The position numbers and the translations under genes are program-made. A DNA stretch of 58,142 nt from Planococcus sp. CP5-4_YE (GTDB taxonomy: Bacteria > Bacillota > Bacilli > Bacillales_A > Planococcaceae), in contig NZ_JAHPZO010000017.1 of the NCBI RefSeq assembly GCF_019042655.1, forward strand, positions 1-58,142. Reading direction: 5' to 3'. The number at the start of each line of letters is the position of its first letter. Within the stretch, counting starts at the first letter, position 1. The notes beneath the pieces are model-generated. The model ran no database searches. It was not told the origin of the DNA and worked only from the letters and a program-made list of their open reading frames with translations. This document shows positions 22,930-31,854 of this stretch, in pieces.

Positions 22930-24024
22930 TTATAACATTTTCTCCAAAGCCATCTTCGCTTCATTCGCTGTTTTCTCATCCACTTGAATGCGGTTAAGGA
23001 CGCGGCCTTCTACGAGTTCTTCTAAGATCCAGGTGAAATGCGGCAAGTCGATGCGGTTCATCGTCAGGCATGGGCACATAAACGGATTCAAGGACACGAT
23101 GTCGCGGTCCGGGAAATCCTTGATAAGCCGGTTGACGAGGTTCATCTCTGTACCGATTGCCCATTTCGATCCGGGTTCGGACGCTTCGATCATGTCGATG
23201 ATGTATTTGGTCGAACCGGCAAAGTCAGATACGCTGACGACTTCGTACGTGCATTCCGGATGAACAAGGATGTTGCGGTCCGGTTCTTTGACGCGCAGGT
23301 TGTCGACGTGTTTCGGCAGGAAGTTCATATGCACCGAGCAATGACCTTTCCATAAAATCACTTGCACATCTTCAACCGCACACTCGAGTTCAAGCTGTTG
23401 CTTGATTGGATCCCACACAGCCATGTGCTCGAGCGGAATGCCAAGCTTCACAGCGGTGTTGCGCCCTAAATGCTGGTCGGGCAAGAACAGCATGCGCTGC
23501 TTTTGGGACAAAGCCCATTCGACCATTTCTTCAGCATTCGAGGAGGTCACAGTCGCTCCTCCGTTGCGGCCGACAAATGCTTTGATGGCTGCTGTCGAGT
23601 TGACATAAGTTAGCGGAACGATGGTGTCTCCGTATAACTTCTGAAGTTTTTGCCAAGCGCGTTCCGTTTGGTCGATATTGGCCATATCCGCCATCGAACA
23701 ACCCGCCCGCATATCCGGCAAAATGACCGCCTGATGCGGTTCGGTCAGAATATCTGCGGTCTCTGCCATAAAATGGACGCCGCAAAACAGGATATAATCC
23801 GCCGTCTGCCGACCGGCAATCTGGGACAATTGCAGCGAGTCGCCTTTCACATCGGCATACTCGATTACTTCATCTTTCTGGTAATGATGGCCGAGTATAT
23901 AAAGTTTGTCACCAAGCATATTACGAGCCTGTTTCGCCCGTTTGTGCAGTTCTTCAGTCGATGCGGTTAAATAACTTTTTGGCATGGCATCTGCCATTTG
24001 CAGTTCTTCAAGCAAAGAAGTCAT
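22930..24024 (-). CDS. nadA: Quinolinate synthase A
   Basis: The 364-residue protein condenses iminoaspartate with dihydroxyacetone phosphate to quinolinate. The three [4Fe-4S] ligand sites are visible: Cys109 (RAGCSMAD), Cys229 (KGHCSVH) and the CPC at 317-319. [13 protein letters not shown] and NSTAAIKAF are also typical, and the length fits the long Bacillus form. Last gene of nadB-nadC-nadA; its ATG overlaps the nadC stop by 4 bp. Confidence 0.96.
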   Translation of the reverse strand: MTSLLEELQMADAMPKSYLTASTEELHKRAKQARNMLGDKLYILGHHYQKDEVIEYADVKGDSLQLSQIAGRQTADYILFCGVHFMAETADILTEPHQAVILPDMRAGCSMADMANIDQTERAWQKLQKLYGDTIVPLTYVNSTAAIKAFVGRNGGATVTSSNAEEMVEWALSQKQRMLFLPDQHLGRNTAVKLGIPLEHMAVWDPIKQQLELECAVEDVQVILWKGHCSVHMNFLPKHVDNLRVKEPDRNILVHPECTYEVVSVSDFAGSTKYIIDMIEASEPGSKWAIGTEMNLVNRLIKDFPDRDIVSLNPFMCPCLTMNRIDLPHFTWILEELVEGRVLNRIQVDEKTANEAKMALEKML

Positions 24025-24878
24025 GTTGTGAGTACCTCCTTAGGGGATATGGAAAGATTCATGCTCATGTCAAGATTCGACACGCTATGTGTCAAGGCAC
24101 CGATGGAAATGACATCGACGCCAGTATTGCGGTAATGTGCCAGTTTCTCGAGGTCAATGCCACCGGATGCTTCCGTCCGGATGGATTCTGGCACGAGCTG
24201 CGCCCAGCGTCGAATCGTCTCAGGTGCCTGATTGTCGAACATGATGGTATTGGGACGTGCTTCAATCGCTTCATGCAATTGAACTTCCGTTTCCACTTCG
24301 ACTTCAATCATCGTCATATGGCCGAGCGAGTCGCGCACTTTTTTTACCGCTTCGTTAATTGATCCTGCTGCCGCAATGTGATTGTCTTTTAGCATGACTG
24401 CATCGTAAAGGCCATTTCGGTGATTGAATCCACCGCCTGCGCGGACAGCGTATTTTTCGAACATGCGCAGCCCCGGTGTCGTCTTGCGGGTATCAACGAT
24501 TCTAGTATGGGAGGAACCGAGTGCTTCTACGCATTTCGCCGTCAATGTCGCAACGCCGCTCATGCGCTGGATCAGATTCAACAGCACCCGTTCTCCCGCA
24601 AGAAGTGAAGCGACAGGCCCAGAGATTTTCACGATCGCCTCTCCCGCTTCTACACGGTCTCCATCTTGTTTTAATAATTCCACTTCAACTGACTGATCGA
24701 GCAGGCGATAGCCCCATTCATAGCAATCGAGACCCGCTACGATACCGCTTTGTTTCATGCGCACGAATGCTTCGCCTGTATCTGTTCGATCGAACAATAC
24801 AGAGGAGACATCGCGGTCTCCGATATCTTCGAGTAGAAATTGTGTTAATGCTTGTTCTGCTTTTAAACGATTCATCAT
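24021..24878 (-). CDS. nadC: Nicotinate-nucleotide pyrophosphorylase (quinolinate phosphoribosyltransferase)
   Basis: The 285-residue enzyme converts quinolinate and PRPP to nicotinate mononucleotide. Typical motifs: [48 protein letters not shown] and [15 protein letters not shown], then TEASGGI with [13 protein letters not shown] 24878 overlaps the nadB stop and follows AAGGAG; the next codon is also ATG. The longer frame to 24956 lies inside nadB. Confidence 0.95.
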   Translation of the reverse strand: MMNRLKAEQALTQFLLEDIGDRDVSSVLFDRTDTGEAFVRMKQSGIVAGLDCYEWGYRLLDQSVEVELLKQDGDRVEAGEAIVKISGPVASLLAGERVLLNLIQRMSGVATLTAKCVEALGSSHTRIVDTRKTTPGLRMFEKYAVRAGGGFNHRNGLYDAVMLKDNHIAAAGSINEAVKKVRDSLGHMTMIEVEVETEVQLHEAIEARPNTIMFDNQAPETIRRWAQLVPESIRTEASGGIDLEKLAHYRNTGVDVISIGALTHSVSNLDMSMNLSISPKEVLTT

Positions 24879-26428
24879 ATGGTCTCCTTGATCTTCGTTT
24901 TTCGTGTCGTTAACTGGACACCGCGGTTTGAGATGCCGATGACTTTTCCGGCCCATTCGGGTTTCGTTTCAGGCGCATCGATCCGGTAATGGCCGCCCCT
25001 GCTTTCTTTCCGCAATAACGCAGCTGTAGCAATAAGGCTGCTCGCGGTTTGGCGATGAATCTGCGCAATGAGCTCATCCGTGTAATCCTTCAGCACATAA
25101 CCTTTTAGAGGATGAGCTTGTAAAAAATTCTGTAGCGCGTACGGTTCTCTCAGGATTCCCGCCGTTTCCGTCATGTTTCGTTTCAGATGGTCTTCATCCA
25201 AACTTTCAAAATATGTAGACGGTACAATATCAACTGCTTGCGGTAAGCTCGATGTGATGCCAACTGTTTCCTGCTCTCCGCTAATCCGTTCAGCTAGCCT
25301 CCTAGCGAATACCAAGCCTTCCAACAAGGAATTGCTCGCCAGCCGGTTGGCGCCGTGGACGCCGGTCGATGCGACTTCTCCGACAGCGTAAAGCCCTGGG
25401 ATGGATGTCTGGCCGTAACTATCCGTTCTCACACCACCCATATGAAAATGTGCCCCTGGCCGGACCGGCAGCAACGCTTCTGTCGGATCGATTGTGTGGT
25501 TCCGGCAATTTTCATAAATCGACGGAAAACGCTGTTGGAAATCGGCCAACTGCCTGGCGTCGAGAAAGACCGGCCCTTCGGTTTGCCAGTGCCGCTCGAT
25601 TGCCCTTGCGACAATATCGCGCGGCGCGAGTTCCATGAGCGGATGGATGCCGTCCATGACACGCTTGCCATTTCCCGCAACCAATACAGCGCCTTCACCG
25701 CGCACTGCTTCCGAGATGAGCCCGCACGACTTGCCTTCAAGCGTCAGAACGGTCGGATGGAATTGCACAAATTCGAGATCTTCCAGTACAGCGCCTGCGT
25801 GATATGCCAATGACAACCCGTCGCCTGTTGAAACGGATGAGTTGGAAGTTGCGCTGTACAATTGGCCGATGCCTCCTGTCGCGAGGACGATGTGGTCCGC
25901 TTGAACGACTGAACGTTTTCCAGACCGATCCGAAACGAGTACGCCAGTGCAGCGGCCGTGCTCCATCCTTAATTCCAAGGCTTGATGAAAAGCAAAACGG
26001 GTGATTTTTTGGTACGTTTCTTCCATTAGATAGTGCATGAGCATCTTGCCGGTCTGGTCGCCTCCTGCATGCACAATCCGGCGATGGCTGTGGGCACCTT
26101 CCATGCCGAGCGCTGGCAGCCCGAATTCGTCCCCATCGAATGGCAGCCCCTGCACCAGCAAATTCTTCATGAGTTCCGATCCTTCATTGACCAAAATATC
26201 AACGCGCCCAGCATCGGCGTGACCTGCCGATGCGAGCAAAGTGTCCGCGGCATGGGATTCGGGACGGTCATCAAAACTCAGGCTTGCGGCGATTCCACCT
26301 TGCGCGAGGCTTGTATTTCCCGTTCCGGCATGTTCTTTCGTGACGATTGCGATGGAATAATTATCAGGAAGCGAACGCGCGAGCATGAGCCCGGCGACGC
26401 CTCCTCCGATGATGCAAACATCGAACAA
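24875..26428 (-). CDS. nadB: L-aspartate oxidase
   Basis: The 517-residue FAD enzyme oxidises L-aspartate to iminoaspartate, the first step of de novo NAD synthesis. The start is TTG 26428 with AAGGTG six bases upstream. Motifs: CIIGGGVAGLMLA (FAD), SLAQGGIAAS, ALGMEGAHSHRRIVHAGGDQ and GANRLASNSLLEGLVFARR, the succinate-dehydrogenase-like signature. It is divergent from the nifS-type gene across a NiaR-like palindrome. Confidence 0.95.
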   Translation of the reverse strand: MFDVCIIGGGVAGLMLARSLPDNYSIAIVTKEHAGTGNTSLAQGGIAASLSFDDRPESHAADTLLASAGHADAGRVDILVNEGSELMKNLLVQGLPFDGDEFGLPALGMEGAHSHRRIVHAGGDQTGKMLMHYLMEETYQKITRFAFHQALELRMEHGRCTGVLVSDRSGKRSVVQADHIVLATGGIGQLYSATSNSSVSTGDGLSLAYHAGAVLEDLEFVQFHPTVLTLEGKSCGLISEAVRGEGAVLVAGNGKRVMDGIHPLMELAPRDIVARAIERHWQTEGPVFLDARQLADFQQRFPSIYENCRNHTIDPTEALLPVRPGAHFHMGGVRTDSYGQTSIPGLYAVGEVASTGVHGANRLASNSLLEGLVFARRLAERISGEQETVGITSSLPQAVDIVPSTYFESLDEDHLKRNMTETAGILREPYALQNFLQAHPLKGYVLKDYTDELIAQIHRQTASSLIATAALLRKESRGGHYRIDAPETKPEWAGKVIGISNRGVQLTTRKTKIKETI

Positions 26429-26442
26429 ACTTTACACCTTCT

Positions 26443-26466
26443 TTACAAGTGTCTTGACACTATTAA
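26443..26466. promoter_or_regulatory. Candidate NiaR (NadR/YrxA) operator between nadB and nifS
   Basis: The core AGTGTC-TT-GACACT (26448-26461) is a perfect 6-2-6 palindrome in the nadB/nifS intergenic region, the location of the nicotinate-responsive NiaR site in Bacillus. A TTGACA inside it (26455-26460) could be the -35 of the nifS promoter. Confidence 0.65.
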
Positions 26467-26526
26467 TGACATAAAGATACAGTGATTACAAGAATAAACT
26501 CGGATAGGGAAAGAAGTTGATGGGAA

Positions 26527-27660
26527 ATGATGATTTACTTGGATTCGGCGGCAACTGCCCCGATGAGAAAAGAAGCGATCGCCGCCTACGCAGAAGCAGC
26601 GGAAAAAGCATTTGGCAATACACAAAGTCTCCATGATGCGGGATCCGCTGCCGCAGACTACTTGGCTTCATGCCGCAAGTTATGGGGAGAATTCCTGAAT
26701 GTCCGGTCTGATGGTATTTATTTCACCGGCAACGCCTCCGAAGCGAACCAGCTCGCAATCCGCTCTTTATTGAAAGGGCGTCCCGGCCATTGCCGGTCAA
26801 TCGTGTCGACACAGCTCGAACACGCTTCCGTGCTATCGGTGCTTCATGAACTTGAGCAAGAAGGCTATGACATCAACTATGTTCCGGTCGATCGGTTCGG
26901 GCGGATCGATTTGGATGCTTACGAACAACTGGTCAGCGAACAAACGGCGCTCGTCATCATGCAGCTGGTCAACTCCGAGATGGGCGCAGTGCAGCCGGTC
27001 GAAGAGTGTGCGCAAATTGCCAAGCGCTTCCGCGTGCCTCTTCACTCGGATATCGTCCAGGGCTTCGGGAAACTACCCGTCGACATCGGATCATGGGGCG
27101 TCGCCTCTGCTGTGTGTTCAGCGCATAAAATCGGCGGCCCCAAAGGCGTCGGCATTGCCTATCTTGACCCGTCCATCCACTGGCAATCGGTTTACGAAGG
27201 GACGACGCATCAAAATGGATTTCGTGCAGGAACCATTGATGTGCCGTGTATCGTCTCCGCCACCATCGCCGCGAAACACGCTATCACGGAACAGCCTGAG
27301 AGCTATGAACACGCTCGCAAGCTCCAGGACTATTTGATTGAACACTTGCCGGAAGGCGTCATCGCGACCGGTGACATACAGTCGAAATCCCCGTTCATTC
27401 ATGGACTTGTTTTGCCGCATGTTGAAGGGCAATGGATGATGCTCGCCTGCAACCGCGCACAGATCGCCATCTCAACCGGTACCGCCTGCAAGATTGGCTA
27501 TGGCGAAGCGATGTCCGCGATGCTTGCGATGGGAACGGAAAGCGACGCGGCGAAAAAATTTGTCCGGATTTCATTCCGTAAAGAAACCAGCAACGACGAT
27601 ATTGACCAGTTTATCCAGTTAGTCGAACAGTCACTGTCTGAATTCGTTCCCCATTCATAA
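26527..27660 (+). CDS. nifS: NifS/IscS-type cysteine desulfurase linked to NAD synthesis
   Basis: The 377-residue PLP enzyme removes sulfur from cysteine. PLP lysine Lys201 in CSAHKIGGPKG; catalytic Cys321 in STGTACKIGYG; also YLDSAATAPM at the N-terminus, TGNASEANQLAIRS, and NGFRAGTIDVP. In B. subtilis the homologue next to nadBCA supplies the Fe-S cluster of NadA. There, a nadR (niaR) regulator gene follows; here it is absent and a GntR operon follows. Two consecutive ATG codons (26527, 26530) are possible starts. Confidence 0.92.
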   Translation: MMIYLDSAATAPMRKEAIAAYAEAAEKAFGNTQSLHDAGSAAADYLASCRKLWGEFLNVRSDGIYFTGNASEANQLAIRSLLKGRPGHCRSIVSTQLEHASVLSVLHELEQEGYDINYVPVDRFGRIDLDAYEQLVSEQTALVIMQLVNSEMGAVQPVEECAQIAKRFRVPLHSDIVQGFGKLPVDIGSWGVASAVCSAHKIGGPKGVGIAYLDPSIHWQSVYEGTTHQNGFRAGTIDVPCIVSATIAAKHAITEQPESYEHARKLQDYLIEHLPEGVIATGDIQSKSPFIHGLVLPHVEGQWMMLACNRAQIAISTGTACKIGYGEAMSAMLAMGTESDAAKKFVRISFRKETSNDDIDQFIQLVEQSLSEFVPHS

Positions 27661-27688
27661 AAGCTGCCACTTGTGCGGCTCTTTTTTT
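27660..27688 (+). terminator. Intrinsic terminator of nifS
   Basis: AGCTGC pairs with GCGGCT (one G-U) around CACTTGT, then T7. Confidence 0.7.
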
Positions 27689-27715
27689 ATGCCTGAAATT
27701 TTTCTGACAACTTTG

Positions 27716-27769
27716 TTGACAAATAAACATTAACGGTATATGGTTATATACATAAGTATATAACCATAT
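27716..27769 (+). promoter_or_regulatory. Promoter with long GntR-type operator
   Basis: TTGACA (27716-27721), 17-nt spacer, TATGGT (27739-27744). A perfect palindrome with 14-bp arms (27738-27751 and 27756-27769, ATATGGTTATATAC) covers the -10 box, as expected for autorepression by the GntR protein. Confidence 0.85.
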
Positions 27770-27796
27770 TACCAGTTCACCCAAGGAGGTGTTTTT

Positions 27797-28171
27797 ATGG
27801 TCAACCCATCCGATTCAACGAAGCCCCTGTTTTTGCAGATCCGCGAATTGATCGAAGACCAGATCGTCAATGATCAATTGAAAGAAGGCGACCAAGCCCC
27901 GTCGACAAATCAATTGGTCAATTTCTACAAAATCAATCACGCAACCGTCTCTAAAGGCATCACCCAGCTTGTCGACGAAGGCATACTTTTTAAGAAGCGA
28001 GGGATTGGCATGTTTGTAGCAGAAGGCGCAAAAAAAACTTTGGTCCAGCAGCGGAAAAAGGCATTTGTCGATAATTATGTCACTGGGCTTGTACAGGAAG
28101 CAGAAAAACTAGGTATCACCGAACAAGAAATTATCGAATTAATCAAATCCACGAAAGGGCGTGATGCATGA
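27797..28171 (+). CDS. YtrA-subfamily GntR repressor
   Basis: The 124-residue protein has an N-terminal winged helix of GntR type (PLFLQIRELIEDQIVNDQLK then EGDQAPSTNQLVNFYKINHA and GIGMFVAEGA) and only a short C-terminal helical tail, the layout of the YtrA subfamily. These regulators sit at the head of ABC-transporter operons and usually repress them. AAGGAGG precedes the ATG; the stop overlaps the ATPase start by 4 bp. Confidence 0.92.
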   Translation: MVNPSDSTKPLFLQIRELIEDQIVNDQLKEGDQAPSTNQLVNFYKINHATVSKGITQLVDEGILFKKRGIGMFVAEGAKKTLVQQRKKAFVDNYVTGLVQEAEKLGITEQEIIELIKSTKGRDA

Positions 28172-29043
28172 TGGCAGCTTCAGTCCAACTCAATGACGTA
28201 ACATTGAAATTCAAAAAGTTTGAAGCCTTGAAAGATGTATCGCTGACATTGGAAGCGGGTAAAATCCATGGCCTCATCGGACGAAACGGAGCCGGCAAGA
28301 CCTCTTTGTTATCGCTGATTGCCGCTTTCCGTGAACCGACATCCGGCGGCATCTTTGTCGACGGTTCACCGGTGTTCGAGAATCCGGAGAAGATGGAGCA
28401 AGTGGCGTTCGTTTACGATAAGGACTATAAAGAAGAAACCGAGAAAGCAAAGAAGTTAATCGCGCTTGCTTCCCATTACCGCCCACATTTTGACATGGAC
28501 TACGCAGAGCAATTGATCAAACGCTTTAAACTGCCGGTTAACAAACCCGTCAATAAACTATCGAAAGGCATGCAATCTGCGATGAATGTCGTGATGGGGC
28601 TCGCCAGCCGCGCACCGTTGACGATTTTCGACGAAGCCTATCTTGGTATGGATGCGCCGGCACGCGAGATCTTCTATAAAGAAATCTTGAAAGACCAGGA
28701 AGAACATCCGCGAACGTTTATCCTATCGACCCATTTAGTGTCGGAGATGGATTATTTGTTCGACCATGTCGTCATCATCGACCAAGGCCAGCTTGTATTG
28801 AATGAACCATATGAAACACTTGAAGCACGGGGCGCATCAGTGACCGGCGCAGCCTCTGATGTCGAGGCGTTCACGGCAGATATGAAGCACTTGAACGAAC
28901 AGCAGCTCGGCGGCACGAAATCTGTCATGGTCTACGGCGAGCTGGACGAATCGAAACGCCGGGAAGCTCAAACTTTAGGGCTGGAAATAGGTCCCGTCTC
29001 GCTGCAAGATCTGTTTATCTACTTAACCGAGGAGGCGAACTAA
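28168..29043 (+). CDS. ABC transporter ATP-binding protein
   Basis: The 291-residue ATPase has Walker A GRNGAGKTS (38-46), a signature LSKGMQ (131-136) instead of the usual LSGGQ, Walker B LTIFDEAY (151-158) and the switch His189 (LSTHL). The ~70-residue C-terminal extension is typical of the YtrB/BcrA-type exporters. It works with the following membrane protein. ATG 28168 and 28171 are both possible starts. Confidence 0.92.
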   Translation: MMAASVQLNDVTLKFKKFEALKDVSLTLEAGKIHGLIGRNGAGKTSLLSLIAAFREPTSGGIFVDGSPVFENPEKMEQVAFVYDKDYKEETEKAKKLIALASHYRPHFDMDYAEQLIKRFKLPVNKPVNKLSKGMQSAMNVVMGLASRAPLTIFDEAYLGMDAPAREIFYKEILKDQEEHPRTFILSTHLVSEMDYLFDHVVIIDQGQLVLNEPYETLEARGASVTGAASDVEAFTADMKHLNEQQLGGTKSVMVYGELDESKRREAQTLGLEIGPVSLQDLFIYLTEEAN

Positions 29044-29044
29044 T

Positions 29045-29755
29045 ATGACATCACGCCGCTATCTGAAAGTAGCCACTGCTGTTTTTTCCGAAATGATCCG
29101 GTGGAGTCTATGGTTTTTCTCCATTCTGTTGGTGATTCATTTAATCCGAATTTTTTGGCTGAATGGAGGGCCAAGCCCAATTGAAGGGTTCTTCACCTTC
29201 TCCCAGTACTCGACGAGTATCTTTATGTTGGTGCTTGGCATCATGTCGGCCTATACGTTTATGGGCCGGCATATCCAGCAGGGGGTCAGCCGCCGGGATT
29301 CCTTTTTCGGCATCTCCCTTGCCGCGATTGGACTTTCCTTGTTCCTGACAGTGGTGCCGCTTGTCATCAATGGCATTCAACACCTGCTGGCCAAAGTCTC
29401 GGTATTCCCGGTAGCGCTGGATACCGCTGTCGCTTTCGAGACCACAGCTGGCATGGTTGCTGCCGCTATTGCGCTGTTCATGAATGTGCTAACTTATTAT
29501 TTAGCCGGCTGGCTCATCAGCATTGGCTATTACCGCTTCCGCTGGATTGCTGGATTTGGCTTTATTGCCTTAACGTTCATCGTCTTTGGCCTCAACGATT
29601 ATTTGTGGAAACCTGGAAACTACACACTGGACTGGTTGCCGTATGAGCCGCTCGAGGCGGATTTCTGGCTGACAGCACTCGGCTCGGCCGCCATGATTCT
29701 TGTGCTCTTCCTGGCCATGAGGATTTTGACGAAGCGTGCCCCTATCAAGATGTAA
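29045..29755 (+). CDS. ABC transporter permease-type membrane protein
   Basis: The 236-residue polytopic protein has six likely helices (about residues 20-38, 53-72, 90-112, 134-158, 165-185, 210-230). It begins 1 bp after the ATPase stop, so it should be its membrane partner (ABC-2-like YtrC/D type). The substrate is unknown; YtrA-type operons often respond to cell-wall antibiotics or peptides (family knowledge). Confidence 0.82.
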   Translation: MTSRRYLKVATAVFSEMIRWSLWFFSILLVIHLIRIFWLNGGPSPIEGFFTFSQYSTSIFMLVLGIMSAYTFMGRHIQQGVSRRDSFFGISLAAIGLSLFLTVVPLVINGIQHLLAKVSVFPVALDTAVAFETTAGMVAAAIALFMNVLTYYLAGWLISIGYYRFRWIAGFGFIALTFIVFGLNDYLWKPGNYTLDWLPYEPLEADFWLTALGSAAMILVLFLAMRILTKRAPIKM

Positions 29756-29770
29756 AAGGAAGGCTCATTA

Positions 29771-29817
29771 AAAAAAGCTGTTCCGCAGATGATTAGCATC
29801 TGCGGAACAGCTTTTTC
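29771..29817. terminator. Bidirectional intrinsic terminator
   Basis: AAAAAGCTGTTCCGCAGATG pairs perfectly with CATCTGCGGAACAGCTTTTT around ATTAG. Confidence 0.93.
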
Positions 29818-29827
29818 CTATGGCTTA

Positions 29828-30763
29828 TTAACGAATCGCCCCGTGCGGCAAAATGGCGTGTACCCCTTTAACCCCATTGACGATCTGTGTGACGTGCAAG
29901 TCGACAGCGACGCTTGCGAGCGCGGTCGCTTCCGTTTTTGATAATGAATGAAACTGCTGGAGCAAGCCGACCATTTCATCGAGCGCCGTCGCTGCGGCTT
30001 CGTTCAAATCTTCATCGAAGCCGAAAGTTACCCAGCCGGCTGGCGTTTTGGCTTTTGGCATATGGAGTTCCATCTCTTCATGAAGCACAACCGTCAAATT
30101 GACGAGATCCATCGGGCATTCAATCGCTGTTCCGGAATTTTCGCCATCGCCTTGTACGGCGTGGCCATCACCGAACGACAACAGCGCACCTTCCACTTCG
30201 ATCGGCAAAAACAGCGAACTGCCCTCGACCAGTTCCTTGCAATCGATATTGCCGCCCGTGCGGTACGGAGGCGAAGTGGGGTGCGTTCCCGCTTCTCCAA
30301 GCGCTAGGCCGATGAGCCCGAGAAACGGCGACAAAGCGACGCTGAATTCCTTGTCGGACAAGGTGCATTTGCCGGTCATCTGCTCACGGTCCAGCGTCCA
30401 GTCCACTTGAAGGCGTTTGCTGTCCGCGATGCCGAGTTTCTCATTTTGCCAAGCCGGCGTGCCGCCCGCCCAATTGCGCCCGTACCAGCCAGGGACATTT
30501 TGGTTGATGCGCACTTCGAGCACCATTCCAGGCTTTGCGCCTTCAATGGCAATCGGCCCGATGAGCGGATGGCCGAGCCGTTCTTCGTTTTCGCGCGAAT
30601 TGTAGATGACCTGTTGTTCATCCTTATGCGCCGAATAACCCCATTGGATATCCGGTGTCCTCGTTTCGATCGTATCGCCCGATTGGACTGTTAAAATGGG
30701 TCTGTATTCTTTATTAAATGAAGAATGGAGATTTTCGGATTTGAGTTCGATGTGGTGATTCAT
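29828..30763 (-). CDS. Acetamidase/formamidase-family hydrolase
   Basis: The 311-residue protein matches the FmdA/AmdA family: NPxxGPIxIEGAxPGxxLEV is seen as GPIAIEGAKPGMVLEVRI, then SPFLGLIGLALGEAG, TGGNIDCKELVEGSSLFLPI and the metal/active-site loop LSFGDGHAVQGDGE. Members hydrolyse short-chain amides to ammonia and acid. Transcribed alone; no amide transporter is nearby. Confidence 0.92.
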   Translation of the reverse strand: MNHHIELKSENLHSSFNKEYRPILTVQSGDTIETRTPDIQWGYSAHKDEQQVIYNSRENEERLGHPLIGPIAIEGAKPGMVLEVRINQNVPGWYGRNWAGGTPAWQNEKLGIADSKRLQVDWTLDREQMTGKCTLSDKEFSVALSPFLGLIGLALGEAGTHPTSPPYRTGGNIDCKELVEGSSLFLPIEVEGALLSFGDGHAVQGDGENSGTAIECPMDLVNLTVVLHEEMELHMPKAKTPAGWVTFGFDEDLNEAAATALDEMVGLLQQFHSLSKTEATALASVAVDLHVTQIVNGVKGVHAILPHGAIR

Positions 30764-30828
30764 GCGCTTCCCCTTCCATAACTATGGTTTCTTTAATTAT
30801 AGCGGAAAACGAAACTTCCTTTAACATG

Positions 30829-30860
30829 AAAAAGCCTGCCGATGATCTGGCAGGCTTTCT
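30829..30860 (-). terminator. Intrinsic terminator
   Basis: AAAGCCTGCC pairs with GGCAGGCTTT around GATGATCT. Confidence 0.85.
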
Positions 30861-30863
30861 GTT

Positions 30864-31016
30864 TTATGCACTGAGTTTCCGGAACGCGCGTCTTTCGGCG
30901 TATATGGCGCATTGCGCACAGACGACAACCGCTTCATCGCGGTCGTTATAATATTTTCGCGGCTGCCGTGCTTTTTGTTTGCACACCGCGCATTTTTTCT
31001 TAAAAAACGTGAACAT
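30864..31016 (-). CDS. Small zinc-ribbon protein (50 aa)
   Basis: The 50-residue protein begins MFTFFKKKCAVCKQKARQ and has two CxxC motifs, CAVC (9-12) and CAQC, separated by a basic stretch, and ends in a basic helix (ERRAFRKLSA). I start at ATG 31016, preceded by AAAGGAG. A structural zinc and nucleic-acid contact are plausible; function unknown. It lies 37 bp behind the DUF998 gene and may be co-transcribed. Confidence 0.7.
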   Translation of the reverse strand: MFTFFKKKCAVCKQKARQPRKYYNDRDEAVVVCAQCAIYAERRAFRKLSA

Positions 31017-31053
31017 ATCCTGTCGCTCCTTTGATCGTAGATTCAACATTCAT

Positions 31054-31668
31054 TTATTGTTTCATAGTAAAAAGCAGAAGTGAACTAACGAGCATCCATA
31101 ATTGCAACGCACCGATATTGAAACGTTCGACAAGACCGAAATACGGCCAGCCCTGCGCGAAAAAGATCGCGGCCGTCCCGCCGGCAATCAAGATGAACAC
31201 GCCTGTTGCAAGGGAATACTGTCCGTAGACCTTGAAATCGCGATCTTTTCTCAATCCAAGCCCGACCAGCAGCGGAGCCAAAATGGTCAAAGGGACGATC
31301 AAGGCCGTGACCGCCAAATGCATCATGCCGGTAAAGCTCAACGGGGCTCCCGGGGCGTCTTGTGGAAACAAGCCGTAGGTAATCGACACGAGATGCATTG
31401 CTAGAAAAACCAGCATGCCTATGCGTGAAATTTTCGGCGCAAAGCGTTTGAATGCGATATAAGCACTCGCCGCAAATACAATCGAACAGATGCCGTACAA
31501 CAGCGTAATAATGGTCAATACCCTGCGGTCCGGCGCGCCTTGAGCCGTCAAATCGCTGATTGGCTGATGCAAGTGGCGGTAACCTTCCCACAGCCATCCG
31601 CCAAGCAGGACGTGGAAAACGTAGAAAAACACAGCGATTGCTCCAAAAATCGACAGTTTCTGTGCCAT
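31054..31668 (-). CDS. DUF998 membrane protein
   Basis: The 204-residue protein has six membrane segments and the DUF998 pattern: WEGYRHLHQPISDLTAQGAP in the first loop, FPQDAPGAPLSFTGMMH mid-protein, and GLVERFNIGALQLWM at the end. DUF998 proteins are integral membrane proteins of unknown role. No enzyme motif is evident. Confidence 0.85.
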   Translation of the reverse strand: MAQKLSIFGAIAVFFYVFHVLLGGWLWEGYRHLHQPISDLTAQGAPDRRVLTIITLLYGICSIVFAASAYIAFKRFAPKISRIGMLVFLAMHLVSITYGLFPQDAPGAPLSFTGMMHLAVTALIVPLTILAPLLVGLGLRKDRDFKVYGQYSLATGVFILIAGGTAAIFFAQGWPYFGLVERFNIGALQLWMLVSSLLLFTMKQ

Positions 31669-31808
31669 GCCGACCAGCTCCTTTTCGGATTTTGCAGCAC
31701 TTGCCCCCGATTCGATGCCGATGTTGTTTGATTATCGCCATTATCTCTCTTTTGAAACCTTTTGCCAATTAAGTTGGCCAATCACTCGGAAAAACTCCAT
31801 TTAAATTC

Positions 31809-31852
31809 AAAGAGATGCCCCAAACCAGAAAATGGTTCGGGGCATCTCTTTG
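31809..31852 (-). terminator. Intrinsic terminator of the LtaS-type gene
   Basis: AAAGAGATGCCCC-AACCA pairs with TGGTT-GGGGCATCTCTTT around GAAAA. Confidence 0.9.
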
Positions 31853-31854
31853 AA

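Noticed and set aside
31085..31768. 227-codon minus-strand frame overlapping the DUF998 gene
   Set aside because: It is out of frame with a clear DUF998 protein, Arg/Cys-rich and motif-free; a shadow frame.
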